DNA of 64,000 nucleotides, from NCBI GenBank assembly GCA_004134995.1, contig REGP01000002.1, positions 992,001 through 1,056,000 on the forward strand. Reading direction: 5' to 3'. A program made the position numbers and the translations under genes. Position 1 is the stretch's first letter. Each line of letters opens with the position of its first letter. Origin of the DNA: Oxalobacteraceae bacterium CAVE-383. Lineage in GTDB: Bacteria; Pseudomonadota; Gammaproteobacteria; Burkholderiales; Burkholderiaceae_D. Below the pieces are notes generated by a model, which did not search any database, had not been told where the DNA came from, and saw only the letters and a program-made list of their open reading frames with translations. Shown piece after piece: positions 45,262 through 54,769 of the stretch.

Positions 45262-45276
45262 TCGGATCGCACGTCT

Positions 45277-46452
45277 ATGGAATTTGAATTGTGGTGGCTG
45301 CTCGGCATTCCGGTCTTTTTTGGCCTCGGATGGCTGGCGGCGCGAGTCGATATCAACCAATTGGTCTCCGAATCGCGCGCCCTGCCGCGCGGGTACTTCA
45401 AGGGGCTGAATTTTTTGCTCAATGAACAGCCTGACAAGGCAATCGATGCGTTCATTGAAATCGTCATACTGGATCCTGAAACCGTCGAATTGCATTTCGC
45501 GCTCGGCAATCTGTTCCGCCGCCGCGGCGAAACCGAACGCGCGATCCGGGTGCACCAGAATCTGCTGGCGCGGCCCGATCTGCCGCCGGAGCAGCGCACC
45601 CAGGCGCAATTCGAACTGGGCGAGGATTACCTGAAAGCCGGCCTGCTGGACCGGGCCGAAGAGAATTTCAACTACCTGATCGATTCGCCTTACGGCGCCC
45701 AGGCCGGGCGCGCGCTGCTGGAAATCTATCAACGCGAAAAGGAATGGCTGCGCGCCATCGAAGCGGCGCAGAGCCTGCAGCAGTCCGGCGCCGGCGGCCG
45801 GCAGCGCGAAATTGCCCAGTTCTATTGCGAGCTGGCCCAGGATGAATTGGTGCGCACCCACGCCGACGCGGCAATGAAGCTGCTGGAGCAGGCGCTGGCG
45901 GCCGACCGCAAGAGCGTGCGCGCCGCCATCCTGATGGGCGACGCCTTCCTGCTGAAGGACGATGTCGAAGGCGCGCTCGCGGCCTGGCGGCGCGTCGAGC
46001 ACCAGAGCGTGCCGCACGTGGCGCTGGTGGCCAAGCGGCTGATGGACGGCCATGAGCGCGTCGGCCGCATGCGCGAAGGCGTCAATCTGCTGCGCGCCTA
46101 TCTGGCCGAAGCGCCGTCGATCGATTTGCTGGAAGTGGTGTTCAAGGGCGTACTGGATCTGGACGGCGTGGAAGCCGCCAACCGCCTGGTCAGCGAGGAA
46201 CTGCGACGCACCCCGACCCTGCTAGGCCTGGATAAATTCCTGGAGGCGCGGCTGATGAATGCGCCGGCCGAGATCCAGCCGGAACTGTCGGTGGTCAAGA
46301 CGCTGGTGCACGGTTATACGCAGAAGCTGGCGCGCTATCAGTGCAGCCACTGCGGTTTCAAGGCGCGCCAGTTCTATTGGCAGTGCCCGGGCTGCAACCG
46401 GTGGGAAACCTATCCGCCGCGCCGCACCGAAGAATTGAATGTCATGAATTGA
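45277..46452 (+). CDS. lapB: LapB, TPR/rubredoxin-type LPS assembly regulator
   Basis: LapB (YciM) is an essential-type inner-membrane adaptor that helps FtsH degrade LpxC and so balances LPS and phospholipid. The 391-residue protein has an N-terminal helix (WWLLGIPVFFGLGWLAARVD), a chain of TPR units (for example VELHFALGNLFRRRGETER and QAQFELGEDYLKAGLLDRAE) and a C-terminal rubredoxin-like zinc ribbon with CSHCGF and CPGCNRWETY. All expected parts are present. It sits between lapA and LPS/polysaccharide precursor genes. Confidence 0.96.
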   Translation: MEFELWWLLGIPVFFGLGWLAARVDINQLVSESRALPRGYFKGLNFLLNEQPDKAIDAFIEIVILDPETVELHFALGNLFRRRGETERAIRVHQNLLARPDLPPEQRTQAQFELGEDYLKAGLLDRAEENFNYLIDSPYGAQAGRALLEIYQREKEWLRAIEAAQSLQQSGAGGRQREIAQFYCELAQDELVRTHADAAMKLLEQALAADRKSVRAAILMGDAFLLKDDVEGALAAWRRVEHQSVPHVALVAKRLMDGHERVGRMREGVNLLRAYLAEAPSIDLLEVVFKGVLDLDGVEAANRLVSEELRRTPTLLGLDKFLEARLMNAPAEIQPELSVVKTLVHGYTQKLARYQCSHCGFKARQFYWQCPGCNRWETYPPRRTEELNVMN

Positions 46453-46473
46453 ATTTAAAACTATAGAGAACCC

Positions 46474-47859
46474 ATGAAAATTACCATTATCGGTACCGGC
46501 TATGTCGGTCTGGTCACCGGCGCGTGCCTGGCCGAACTCGGCAACGATGTGTTCTGCCTGGACGTCGACCAGCGCAAGATCGACATGCTCAACAGCGGCG
46601 GCATCCCGATTCATGAGCCCGGCCTGGAAGATGTCGTGGCGCGCAACCGCGCCGCCGGCCGGCTGCAATTTTCCACCGATGTGGCCGCCAGCGTGGCGCA
46701 TGGCGACATCCAGTTCATCGCGGTCGGCACGCCGCCCGATGAAGACGGTTCGGCCGATCTGCAATATGTGGTCGCCGCCGCGCGCAATATCGGCAAGCAC
46801 ATGCGCGGCTTCAAGGTCATCGTCGACAAATCCACGGTGCCGGTCGGCACGGCCGACAAGGTGCGCGCCGCGGTGCTGGCGGCGCAGGCTGAAGGCGCGG
46901 TCGAGTTTTCGGTGGTGTCGAATCCGGAATTTCTTAAAGAAGGCGCCGCGGTCGAGGATTTCATGCGGCCCGACCGCATCGTGATCGGCTGCGACGATAC
47001 CGAAGCCGGCATGAAGGCGCGCAGCATGATGAAAGTGCTGTACGCGCCGTTCAACCGCAATCACGAACGCACTTACTGGATGGACGTGCGCTCCGCCGAA
47101 TTCACCAAATACGCGGCCAATGCCATGCTGGCGACGCGGATTTCGTTCATGAACGAACTGGCCAACCTGGCCGACCGCGTGGGCGCCGACATCGAAGCCG
47201 TGCGGCACGGCATCGGCTCCGATCCGCGCATCGGCCACAGCTTCCTGTATGCCGGCTGCGGCTATGGCGGTTCCTGTTTTCCGAAGGACGTGCAGGCGCT
47301 GGAACGCACCGCGCGCACTTATGATCAGGAGTTGCTTATCCTGCGCGCTGTGGAAGAAGTCAACAATCGCCAGAAACATGTGCTGGGCAACAAGGTCATG
47401 GCGCGCTTCGGCGCCGATTTGAGCGGCAAGCATTTTGCCGTCTGGGGCCTGGCGTTCAAGCCGAACACCGACGACATGCGCGAAGCATCGTCGCGCGTGC
47501 TGCTGGGCGAGCTGCTGCGCGCGGGCGCCAGCGTGGCGGTTTTCGATCCGGTGGCAAGCGAGGAAGCGCGGCGCGTGCTGCAGCTCGATTTCAAGGACGA
47601 ACCGGGGCTGTTCGAACGCATCCGTTTCGCCGACAGCCCGACCGATGCCCTGGGCGGCGCCGAAGCGCTGGTCATCGTTACCGAGTGGAAGGCTTTCCGC
47701 AGTCCCGATTTCGCGGTGCTCAAGAAACAGCTCAAGGCGCCGCTGATTTTCGACGGCCGCAATCTGTTCGAGCCGGACGTCATGGCCGATGCGGGTTTCG
47801 AGTATCACGGCATCGGCCGCTCGGTGCTCACTTCCGTGCTCGCCCACGGCCACGCATGA
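46474..47859 (+). CDS. ugd: UDP-glucose 6-dehydrogenase
   Basis: Ugd oxidises UDP-glucose to UDP-glucuronate with two NAD+, feeding capsule, exopolysaccharide or lipid A modification. The 461-residue protein has the Rossmann motif [20 protein letters not shown], the hinge [32 protein letters not shown], the substrate-binding [17 protein letters not shown] and the catalytic Cys in [13 protein letters not shown]. The length is normal. It lies 21 bp after lapB and overlaps the heptose kinase gene by 4 bp (ATGA), in a small envelope-sugar operon. Confidence 0.97.
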   Translation: MKITIIGTGYVGLVTGACLAELGNDVFCLDVDQRKIDMLNSGGIPIHEPGLEDVVARNRAAGRLQFSTDVAASVAHGDIQFIAVGTPPDEDGSADLQYVVAAARNIGKHMRGFKVIVDKSTVPVGTADKVRAAVLAAQAEGAVEFSVVSNPEFLKEGAAVEDFMRPDRIVIGCDDTEAGMKARSMMKVLYAPFNRNHERTYWMDVRSAEFTKYAANAMLATRISFMNELANLADRVGADIEAVRHGIGSDPRIGHSFLYAGCGYGGSCFPKDVQALERTARTYDQELLILRAVEEVNNRQKHVLGNKVMARFGADLSGKHFAVWGLAFKPNTDDMREASSRVLLGELLRAGASVAVFDPVASEEARRVLQLDFKDEPGLFERIRFADSPTDALGGAEALVIVTEWKAFRSPDFAVLKKQLKAPLIFDGRNLFEPDVMADAGFEYHGIGRSVLTSVLAHGHA

Positions 47860-48806
47860 ATACCCTGACCGATTTCAGCCGCTTCGATGCGGCGCGCATC
47901 CTGGTGGTCGGCGACGTGATGCTGGACCGCTACTGGTTCGGCGACGTCAATCGCATTTCGCCGGAAGCGCCGGTGCCTGTGGTGCGCGTCGAACGGCGCG
48001 AAGAACGGCTGGGCGGCGCGGCCAACGTGGCGCGCAATATCGCCACCCTGGGCGCCGCCGTGGGCCTGCTGGGCGTGGTCGGGCAGGACGAGGCGGGCAC
48101 GGTGGTCGACGGCATGCTGGCCGAACTCGGCATCGCCAACTACCTGAACCGCGATGCGGCCATTTCCACCATCATCAAACTGCGCGTCATCGGACGCCAG
48201 CAGCAATTGCTGCGGGTCGATTTCGAGGAAGCGCCGACCGATACCGTATTGCGCGACAAGCTGACCCGCTTCGGCACGCTGCTCGACGAGTACGAGGTCG
48301 TGGTGCTGTCCGATTACGCCAAGGGCGGCCTGGTGAACGTGGCGCAGATGATCGCCATGGCCAGGCAGCGCGGCAAGCTGATTCTGGTCGATCCCAAAGG
48401 CGACGACTTTTCGCCGTACAAGGGCGCTTCGCTGCTGACGCCGAACAAGGCGGAGATGATCCGTATTGTCGGCAGCTGGAAAAGTGAACAGGAACTGGCC
48501 GCCAAGGCGCAGGCGCTGATGCAATCGCTGGAGCTGGAAGCGCTCCTGCTGACCCGTTCCGAAGAGGGCATGACATTGTTTTCCGGCACAGACATCGTCA
48601 GCATTCCGGCCCAGGCGCGCGAGGTGTTCGACGTCTCCGGCGCGGGCGACACCGTGATCGCCACCATCGCCGTCATGCTGGGCGCCGGCTTCCCGATCGT
48701 CGATGCGGTGCGCATGGCCAATCGCGCCGGCGGCATCGTGGTCGGCAAGCTGGGTACAGCAACTGTCAGTAGGGACGAGCTTGCCATTTCGGAAGGACTC
48801 GCTTAG
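47856..48806 (+). CDS. rfaE1: D-glycero-beta-D-manno-heptose-7-phosphate kinase (single-domain HldE/RfaE1)
   Basis: This PfkB-type sugar kinase makes heptose 1,7-bisphosphate for the LPS inner core. I use the ATG at 47856 (316 residues), overlapping the ugd stop; the longer frame lies in ugd. It shows [55 protein letters not shown] and the catalytic [15 protein letters not shown]. coli HldE is a fusion with an adenylyltransferase; here only the kinase half is present, so the rfaE2 partner must be elsewhere. Confidence 0.95.
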   Translation: MNTLTDFSRFDAARILVVGDVMLDRYWFGDVNRISPEAPVPVVRVERREERLGGAANVARNIATLGAAVGLLGVVGQDEAGTVVDGMLAELGIANYLNRDAAISTIIKLRVIGRQQQLLRVDFEEAPTDTVLRDKLTRFGTLLDEYEVVVLSDYAKGGLVNVAQMIAMARQRGKLILVDPKGDDFSPYKGASLLTPNKAEMIRIVGSWKSEQELAAKAQALMQSLELEALLLTRSEEGMTLFSGTDIVSIPAQAREVFDVSGAGDTVIATIAVMLGAGFPIVDAVRMANRAGGIVVGKLGTATVSRDELAISEGLA

Positions 48807-48985
48807 TCTTTCGTGCTGTAGCGCCATCGCCCCTCCGGCTTTGGCGCTATGCCCGACTCCGCATCATAGCCAGCCATGCTGTCCAGTTTCTGCCGCCTTT
48901 CGCCATTCAGTGCTGTTGCAGCGCCAGTCCATACGGCGTTTTTTTCCATGCATTCACTGCATTCACACAGCGAAAGGATCCATCC

Positions 48986-49414
48986 ATGTTTCAACGCCAG
49001 TTTCCACACGGCTTTCAACGCCGGTTTCAACAATTCCTCAAACAATTTACCGCGGCTCTGCTCATTGTCATTGCCGGCATCGGCCTTGCCTGGGGGCAGG
49101 TCGACGTCAATCAGGCGGACCAGGGCGCGCTGGGCAGCGTCAAGGGCGTCGGCCCGGCGATGTCCAGGCACATCCTTGAGGCGCGCAAGCAGGGCGGCGC
49201 CTTCAAGAGCTGGGACGACCTGCAGGACCGCGTGGCCGGCATCGGCCGGAAAAGCGCGGCGCGGCTGTCCGCGGCGGGCCTGACGGTAGGCGGCAAAAGC
49301 ATGTCCGGCGCGCCGGCGACGGCCAAGCCCGGCGGAAAATCGGCCGGCAAGTCCGACGCTGCAAAAAGCGTATCGGCCAGGCCTGCCGCCGCCAAAATAA
49401 AATCGGCCGGATAA
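48986..49414 (+). CDS. comEA: ComEA-like helix-hairpin-helix protein
   Basis: This 142-residue protein has an N-terminal signal or anchor helix (about 22-38, TAALLIVIAGIGLAWG), then a double helix-hairpin-helix DNA-binding domain (about 40-100: DVNQADQGALGSVKGVGPAM and WDDLQDRVAGIGRKSAARLS), then a Lys/Ala/Gly-rich tail. ComEA proteins bind incoming DNA in the periplasm during natural transformation. The start region is oddly repetitive: TTTCAACGCC-like units recur in the first 45 bases (MFQRQFPHGFQRRFQQF). No other competence gene is in the window. Confidence 0.87.
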   Translation: MFQRQFPHGFQRRFQQFLKQFTAALLIVIAGIGLAWGQVDVNQADQGALGSVKGVGPAMSRHILEARKQGGAFKSWDDLQDRVAGIGRKSAARLSAAGLTVGGKSMSGAPATAKPGGKSAGKSDAAKSVSARPAAAKIKSAG

Positions 49415-49523
49415 TTCCGCCGCTGTCCGCACGCTTTCCGCCGCCGCGTTGCGGCGGAATCATACGCACCGGATCGACTCATATTAGAATGACGCTTCGT
49501 TACGGAAGAGATGCGACCAGACC

Positions 49524-50426
49524 ATGCCTTATTTGACACTTGAAGACACCATCGGCAACACGCCGCTGATCCAGCTGAAACGCATCGGCGGCGAGGACGC
49601 CAAACGCCGCAATAATGTGATTCTCGGCAAGATGGAGGGCAACAATCCGGCCGGTTCGGTCAAGGACAGGCCCGCGCTGTCGATGATCCTGAAGGCGGAG
49701 CAGCGCGGCCTGATCAAGCCCGGCGACACGCTGATCGAAGCCACCAGCGGCAATACCGGCATCGCCCTGGCCATGGTGGCTGCCATGCGCGGCTACAAAA
49801 TGATTCTGCTGATGCCGGAAAACCTGAGCGAAGAACGGCGCCAGAGCATGGCCGCCTATGGCGCGAAGATCGTGCTGACGCCGAAAACCGGCGGCATGGA
49901 ATATGCGCGCGACCAGGCCGAACGGATGGAAGCGCAAGGCGAGGGCATTATCCTGGACCAGTTCGCCAATCCGGACAATCCGCTGGCGCATTACGAATCC
50001 ACCGGTCCCGAAATCTGGCGCGACACCAACGGCGCCGTGACGCATTTTGTCAGCGCGATGGGCACCACCGGCACCATCATGGGCGTTTCGCGCTATCTGA
50101 AAGAACAGAATCCCGCCATTCGCATTATCGGCGCCCAGCCGGAAGAAGGTTCGCAGATTCCCGGCATCCGCAAATGGCCGGAGGCCTACCTGCCGAAGAT
50201 CTATGAAGATGCGCGGGTCGACCAGATCGAATATGTCAGCCAGTCCAGCGCGGAACATCTGGCGCGAAAACTGGCGATGGAAGAAGGAATTTTCGGCGGC
50301 ATTTCCGCGGCCGGCGCATGCGAAGTGGCGCTGCGCATATCGCAAACGGTGGAAAATGCAACGATTGTGTTTATTGTGTGCGACCGCGGCGATCGATATT
50401 TATCGACCGGGGTCTTTCCTGCCTGA
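49524..50426 (+). CDS. cysM: Cysteine synthase B
   Basis: CysM makes cysteine from O-acetylserine and sulfide or thiosulfate. The 300-residue PLP enzyme opens LTLEDTIGNTPLIQLKRIGG. It has the PLP-lysine in NPAGSVKDRPALSM, the substrate loop EATSGNTGIALAMVAA, the phosphate-binding GTTGTIMGVSRYL and a late ISAAGACEVALR. Its ARVDQIEYV segment and length fit CysM rather than CysK. A convergent terminator separates it from the HTH gene. Confidence 0.95.
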   Translation: MPYLTLEDTIGNTPLIQLKRIGGEDAKRRNNVILGKMEGNNPAGSVKDRPALSMILKAEQRGLIKPGDTLIEATSGNTGIALAMVAAMRGYKMILLMPENLSEERRQSMAAYGAKIVLTPKTGGMEYARDQAERMEAQGEGIILDQFANPDNPLAHYESTGPEIWRDTNGAVTHFVSAMGTTGTIMGVSRYLKEQNPAIRIIGAQPEEGSQIPGIRKWPEAYLPKIYEDARVDQIEYVSQSSAEHLARKLAMEEGIFGGISAAGACEVALRISQTVENATIVFIVCDRGDRYLSTGVFPA

Positions 50427-50463
50427 GCCGAAGCGGGCGGGGCGAAGCCTGCTGAATGAAAAA

Positions 50464-50493
50464 AGCCTGCATGGCGATCATGCAGGCTTTTTT
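50464..50493. terminator. Bidirectional terminator between cysM and the HTH gene
   Basis: AGCCTGCATG-GCGAT-CATGCAGGCT is a perfect 10-bp stem with A and T runs on either side. It lies between the two convergent stops and can serve both genes. Confidence 0.93.
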
Positions 50494-50495
50494 AT

Positions 50496-50819
50496 TTATT
50501 CCGCGATTGCTTCAACGCCATCGATTTTCGGTTTGAATTGCTTGTCGCTGATGCGGTATTTTTCGCGGCGATCGCCCATCAGGATGCGCAGATCGCGAAT
50601 CGACAGATCGCTGACTTCGTGCATGCGAATCAGCAGCGAAGCGCCGACCGGCAACCTGCGATGGCGGATCTTGCTGATCACGGGCGGCGCCACTTCCAGC
50701 GCGCGCGACAGGGCGGCATCGTTTTTCAGATGCAGCTTTTCGATCAGGGCGTCCAGAAGGCGGTCCGGATCGTACTGCACGTCGTTCGAAAGAATTTGGT
50801 CGTCAGAGATTGTAGTCAT
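50496..50819 (-). CDS. Small helix-turn-helix protein
   Basis: This 107-residue protein has a Cro/CI-like helix-turn-helix in the middle (LLDALIEKLHLKNDAALSRA then LEVAPPVISKIRHRRLPVGA), an acidic N-terminus and a short C-terminal part (RREKYRISDKQFKPK). It is probably a DNA-binding regulator; the target is unknown. Its stop lies 3 bp from the cysM terminator. The long AT-rich upstream region with direct and inverted repeats suggests autoregulation, which is inference. Confidence 0.75.
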   Translation of the reverse strand: MTTISDDQILSNDVQYDPDRLLDALIEKLHLKNDAALSRALEVAPPVISKIRHRRLPVGASLLIRMHEVSDLSIRDLRILMGDRREKYRISDKQFKPKIDGVEAIAE

Positions 50820-51160
50820 GATCAGGTCATTCCGTTATGCAATGCTATTGGCCAGGTTCCGATAAGCAAGACTTGCGTCTCGGAACATTATTGTTTTTTT
50901 AATATGCAAAACTATTTTAATTGTGAAACTATTTTAAAAGTGCATTTTTATCAATTATTAAAATGCAACTAAAGATTACCCAACGAAATGTTGTTATCAA
51001 ACACAGATTGTTTGTCTTAAACGGCCATCTTGGTAATTTCTTGAGGCTTTGGCGCTTTCCGGGCAGGTTCCCCGTTATTGATCGGAAGCGCGAATCTTGA
51101 TTCGTTTTACATATATTAGCAAAAATGTTTTTAATTTTATATATGGATTTGTGAAAGGAA
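50820..51160. other. AT-rich intergenic region with repeats
   Basis: These 341 bases are clearly more AT-rich than the surrounding genes. AAACTATTTTAA occurs at 50909-50920 and again at 50926-50937. TGCATTTT (50941-50948) and AAAATGCA (50960-50967) form an inverted repeat with an 11-base gap. No convincing ORF is present. It probably contains the promoter of the small HTH gene (minus strand). Confidence 0.6.
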
Positions 51161-51757
51161 TTATTTTTCCTGGGCAACAAAAGGCAGGGCATTCCATCCT
51201 GTCTTCCCCAGTAGGCGCAGCTTTTCCATGTTTCTTTCAACAATTTCATCGGCATCCTCTATGCCGTCCACGGCGCGCGCGATACTTTGTTCTCTGAGCA
51301 AGTGCAGCATCGGATAAGGCGAGCGGTTTGTATAATTTTCAATATCGTCGGAATCGCTGTTGTCAAATTGGTACTGCGGATGAAAACTGGCGACCTGAAT
51401 TACCCCTTCCAGGCCGAAATTTCGCAGTGTCACGTCGGCAATCGCCAAAAAATCGTTGTAATCGCTGAAATCGGCCAGCACCCGGGGGTGAATCAAAAGG
51501 GTGGTATCGATCTGTTCCGGGTCGGCCGCGGCGAGTAATTGCAGTTCGTCGCACAGCTCGTTGAGCAGGGCATCGGTATCCCGCGCGCCGGTAATGCGGT
51601 AGCGGATTTGCCGCTTGACATAGACCGCCTTGGCGAACGGACACAAATTGAGCCCGATGACGGCCTGCAGCAGCCAGTCCCGGGTGGCCGTGAATACAGG
51701 GTCGGCCAGCAGGGCGGGATCGTCGATATTGGTGCTATTCTTCTGGTTTTTCAGCAT
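51161..51757 (-). CDS. DUF1415 family protein
   Basis: This 198-residue cytoplasmic protein of the DUF1415 family has no known function. Family-like segments are TRDWLLQAVIGLNLCPFAKA, TTLLIHPRVLADFSDYNDFL, VIQVASFHPQYQF and NRSPYPMLHLLRE. The conserved Cys/Pro in LCPFAKA and the HPQYQF motif hint at an enzyme active site, but this is unproven. Its SD (GGAGGA, eight bases before the ATG) overlaps the start codon of the divergent yaeQ gene, whose ATG is only 14 bp away. Confidence 0.85.
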   Translation of the reverse strand: MLKNQKNSTNIDDPALLADPVFTATRDWLLQAVIGLNLCPFAKAVYVKRQIRYRITGARDTDALLNELCDELQLLAAADPEQIDTTLLIHPRVLADFSDYNDFLAIADVTLRNFGLEGVIQVASFHPQYQFDNSDSDDIENYTNRSPYPMLHLLREQSIARAVDGIEDADEIVERNMEKLRLLGKTGWNALPFVAQEK

Positions 51758-51771
51758 TGCAGCATTCCTCC

Positions 51772-52311
51772 ATGGCCCTCAAAGCAACTATTTTCAAAGC
51801 CGATCTGCAGATATCCGACATGGATCGCCATTATTACCAAAGCCATCCGCTGACCATCGCGCGCCATCCGTCGGAAACCGACGAGCGCATGATGATCCGT
51901 GTGCTGGCTTTCGCCCGCCATGCCGATCCCGCGCTCAGTTTCGGCAAGGGCCTGTCGGATGTCGACGAGCCGGATTTATGGCTGAAAGACCTGACCGGCG
52001 CCATTGACCTGTGGATCGAAGTCGGCCAGCCCGACGACAAGCGCATCCTGAAAGCCTGCGGCCGCGCCGCGCATGTCATCGTCTACAGCTACAGCAGCAC
52101 GGCCGATATCTGGTGGAAGCAGACCGGCAGCCGGGTCGAACGCGCCAAAAACCTGACGGTCATTCATATCGACGCCGACAGCAGCCAGGCATTGGCGGCG
52201 CTGGCGCAACGCAATATGCAATTGCAATGTTCGATCCAGGACGGCCAGATATGGCTGGGCGCCAACGACGACACCGTGCAGATCGATCCGCAGGTGATCA
52301 AGGCCGAATAA
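51772..52311 (+). CDS. yaeQ: YaeQ family protein
   Basis: YaeQ (179 residues) has a PD-(D/E)XK nuclease-like fold of unproven function. The start MALKATIFKADLQISDMDRH is the classical YaeQ N-terminus, followed by HPSETDERMMIRVLAFARHA, DLTGAIDLWIEVGQPDDKRI and VIVYSYSSTADIWWKQ; the Glu in IEVGQPDDKR corresponds to the nuclease-like core. I chose the ATG at 51772; a TTG at 51757 would add five residues but has no SD. No SD is seen for the ATG either, and its promoter must lie inside the divergent DUF1415 gene. Confidence 0.92.
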   Translation: MALKATIFKADLQISDMDRHYYQSHPLTIARHPSETDERMMIRVLAFARHADPALSFGKGLSDVDEPDLWLKDLTGAIDLWIEVGQPDDKRILKACGRAAHVIVYSYSSTADIWWKQTGSRVERAKNLTVIHIDADSSQALAALAQRNMQLQCSIQDGQIWLGANDDTVQIDPQVIKAE

Positions 52312-52356
52312 AGCTTTGAACTTTGGCCCGAATGTTATGGCGGCCTTATTGCTGCC

Positions 52357-53556
52357 TTATTGCTGCCTCGCAGCCCGTATCGCCCGCCCCAGATCGATCA
52401 CCGACATCGCATAAAAATAACTGCGGTTATATTTGGTGATGGCGAAGAAATTGTCGGTGCCGAGCCAGTATTCGGTTGGGCCGTTGCCGTTCTGCAAATC
52501 GACCAGGCCGTATTTCATATCGCCGTCGGCGCTTGCCGGCATGGCCGGGGCCATCGGCGCGGTCGGCACGATGCCGGCCGCCTTGATCTGATCCGGCGTA
52601 TAGGTCGCTTCCAATCCCTTGTCCAGCATCGCCTGCCAGGATTGCGCGGCTGCATCGTCGGCAGGCGCCTGCACCGGGATCGCCGTCGGCAGGCCGCGCC
52701 GCCAGCCGTGTTCGCTCAGGAAATGCGCCACGCTGCCGATGGCGTCGACCGGCTCATTGCGCAAGTCGATCTTGCCGTCGCCGTTGAAATCGACGGCGTA
52801 CTGGCGGATGCTGCTGGGCATGAATTGCGGCAATCCGATCGCGCCGGCATACGAGCCCAGCAGCGAAAACGGATCGATATGCGATTCGCGCGCAAATAAT
52901 AATGTGTTTTCCAGCTGGCCCCGGAAGAACTGCATGCGCGCTTCGCGCGTGGGCGTATTCGGATAATCGAAGGCCAGCGTGGTGATGGCGTCCATCACGC
53001 GGAAATTGCCGGTATTGCCGCCATAAATCGTTTCGACGCCGATGATGGCCACGATGATCTCGGCCGGCACGCCGTATTGCTCCTCGGCGCGCGTCAATTC
53101 GCCTTCATATCTGTTCCAGAACTGCACGCCGCCGTTGATGCGCACCGGCTCGACGAAGCGCAGGCGGTAGGCGGTCCAGTTCTTGGGGCGGCCGGGCGGC
53201 GCCGGTTTCATCAGTGTGATCGCGCTGTCGATGTAGCGCGCTTTGCTGAAGACCTTGTTCAGCTCGGTGCGGTCGAAGCCGTTGCGCGCAACCATGTCGT
53301 CGATGAACAGTCCTACTTCGCGCCACTGGCCGAAGTTGGCGAATTCGCCGTCGGCCGGCGCCTGCTTTGCGGATCTGGATTTTTTTGCGGCATCTTTTTT
53401 GGCCTGTTTTTTTGCCGCTTTCCGGATGGCCTGCTCCCTGGAAGCGGCGCTCGGCTGCGGCGCCCCGGGGCCGGCATACAGCGCCGGGGTCATGCACAGG
53501 CAGGAGGCAAGGACGGAAAGGCGCAGCAGGGCGGAAGCGGAAAATGGCATGGGCAT
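52357..53556 (-). CDS. mltB: Lytic murein transglycosylase, MltB type
   Basis: This enzyme cleaves peptidoglycan glycan strands with 1,6-anhydro product formation. I use the ATG at 53556 (399 residues); the frame extends upstream without signal-like sequence. A signal with lipobox LASC (about 16-19) predicts an outer-membrane lipoprotein. A basic linker (KKQAKKDAAKKSRSAK) precedes the catalytic domain, with the catalytic Glu in IIGVETIYGGNTGNFRVMDA, then FDYPNTPTREARMQFF, SYAGAIGLPQFMPSSIRQYA and VDFNGDGKIDL (a calcium-site-like loop). The late YNRSYFYAMSVIDLG is typical of the family. Confidence 0.93.
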   Translation of the reverse strand: MPMPFSASALLRLSVLASCLCMTPALYAGPGAPQPSAASREQAIRKAAKKQAKKDAAKKSRSAKQAPADGEFANFGQWREVGLFIDDMVARNGFDRTELNKVFSKARYIDSAITLMKPAPPGRPKNWTAYRLRFVEPVRINGGVQFWNRYEGELTRAEEQYGVPAEIIVAIIGVETIYGGNTGNFRVMDAITTLAFDYPNTPTREARMQFFRGQLENTLLFARESHIDPFSLLGSYAGAIGLPQFMPSSIRQYAVDFNGDGKIDLRNEPVDAIGSVAHFLSEHGWRRGLPTAIPVQAPADDAAAQSWQAMLDKGLEATYTPDQIKAAGIVPTAPMAPAMPASADGDMKYGLVDLQNGNGPTEYWLGTDNFFAITKYNRSYFYAMSVIDLGRAIRAARQQ

Positions 53557-53813
53557 CGATGTGTTGAAACGGCTGCTTGAAACAGGTAAATGGCCCGGAT
53601 TACAGGGACTTGGCTGAAACGTCGGACGTCGGGCTGCTGTGCAGTATACCGCATCGACCATGCCGTTCCGTGCGTCGAAAGCGCTTTTGCCGGCGTATTC
53701 CGAATCCGGTTAAACTAGGCCGGAACATGACCGCAATCAAGGCCGCGGTAGCGCCGTTACGCTAGGATATTATTCCACGCATTCCAAAATTCCCGGAGAC
53801 AGGGCGACCAAAA

Positions 53814-54755
53814 ATGACCACAGCCATCTATAGCCACGCAGACTGCCGCCGCCACGAAATGGGGGAATGGCATCCCGAATCGCCGGCGCGCCTGCAGGCG
53901 ATCGACGATCAATTGATCGCCAGCCGCGTCGATCAGTTCCTGGAACATCGCGAAGCGCCGCTGGCCGACCTGGAGGCGATCGCGCGGGTGCATACGCCGC
54001 ATGCGATCGCATCGGTGCGCGAAGGCATCGACGACCTCGAAATTTCCGGGCAGCGCTACTATCCGCTGGATCCCGATACCTCGCTCAACAAACATAGCTG
54101 GAATGCCGCCTTGCGCGCGGCCGGCGCGGCGGTGGCCGCGACCGATGCGGTCATCGCCGGCGAAGTGGACAATGCCTTCTGCGCCATCCGCCCCCCCGGC
54201 CATCATGCGACGCCGTCGACCTCGATGGGATTTTGCCTCTTTAACAGTGTCGCGATTGCCGTGCGCCATGCGCTGGAACACCATCATCTGGAGCGGGTCG
54301 CCATCATCGATTTCGATGTGCATCACGGCAACGGCACCGCGGCCGCCTTCATCGATGAATCGCGGGTATTGATGGCCAGCTTTTATCAGCATCCGTTCTA
54401 TCCGCATACGCCGCCCGACCCGACCAGCCATCGCTGGATCAACGTGCCGGTGCCGGCCTTCAGCAACGGCGAGGTGGTGCGCAAACTGGTGACGAATCAG
54501 TGGCTGCCGGCGCTGCATGATTTCAAGCCGCAGATGATTTTCATATCGGCCGGTTTCGACGCCCATCGCGAAGACGATCTGGCGCAGATGGCGCTGGTCG
54601 AAGCGGATTACACCTGGATGACGCAGCAGATCGTCGAGATCGCCAATCTGTATGCCGGGGGCCGCATCGTCAGTTGCCTGGAAGGCGGCTATAACCTGTC
54701 GGCGCTGGGCCGTAGCGTGGTGGCGCACCTCAAGGTGCTGTCGGGGATGGAATAA
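53814..54755 (+). CDS. Histone deacetylase family protein
   Basis: This is a zinc-dependent deacetylase-fold hydrolase of 313 residues. Visible active-site parts are the His pair in RPPGHHATPSTSMGFCLFNS, the zinc ligands in IIDFDVHHGNGTAAAF and FISAGFDAHREDDL, and a late CLEGGYNLSALGRSVV. In bacteria such enzymes act on acetylated polyamines, acetoin-related or other small acetyl-amides; the substrate here is not determinable. It is 14 bp from the convergent LysR gene. Confidence 0.93.
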   Translation: MTTAIYSHADCRRHEMGEWHPESPARLQAIDDQLIASRVDQFLEHREAPLADLEAIARVHTPHAIASVREGIDDLEISGQRYYPLDPDTSLNKHSWNAALRAAGAAVAATDAVIAGEVDNAFCAIRPPGHHATPSTSMGFCLFNSVAIAVRHALEHHHLERVAIIDFDVHHGNGTAAAFIDESRVLMASFYQHPFYPHTPPDPTSHRWINVPVPAFSNGEVVRKLVTNQWLPALHDFKPQMIFISAGFDAHREDDLAQMALVEADYTWMTQQIVEIANLYAGGRIVSCLEGGYNLSALGRSVVAHLKVLSGME

Positions 54756-54769
54756 GGCCGGGCCGGCGT

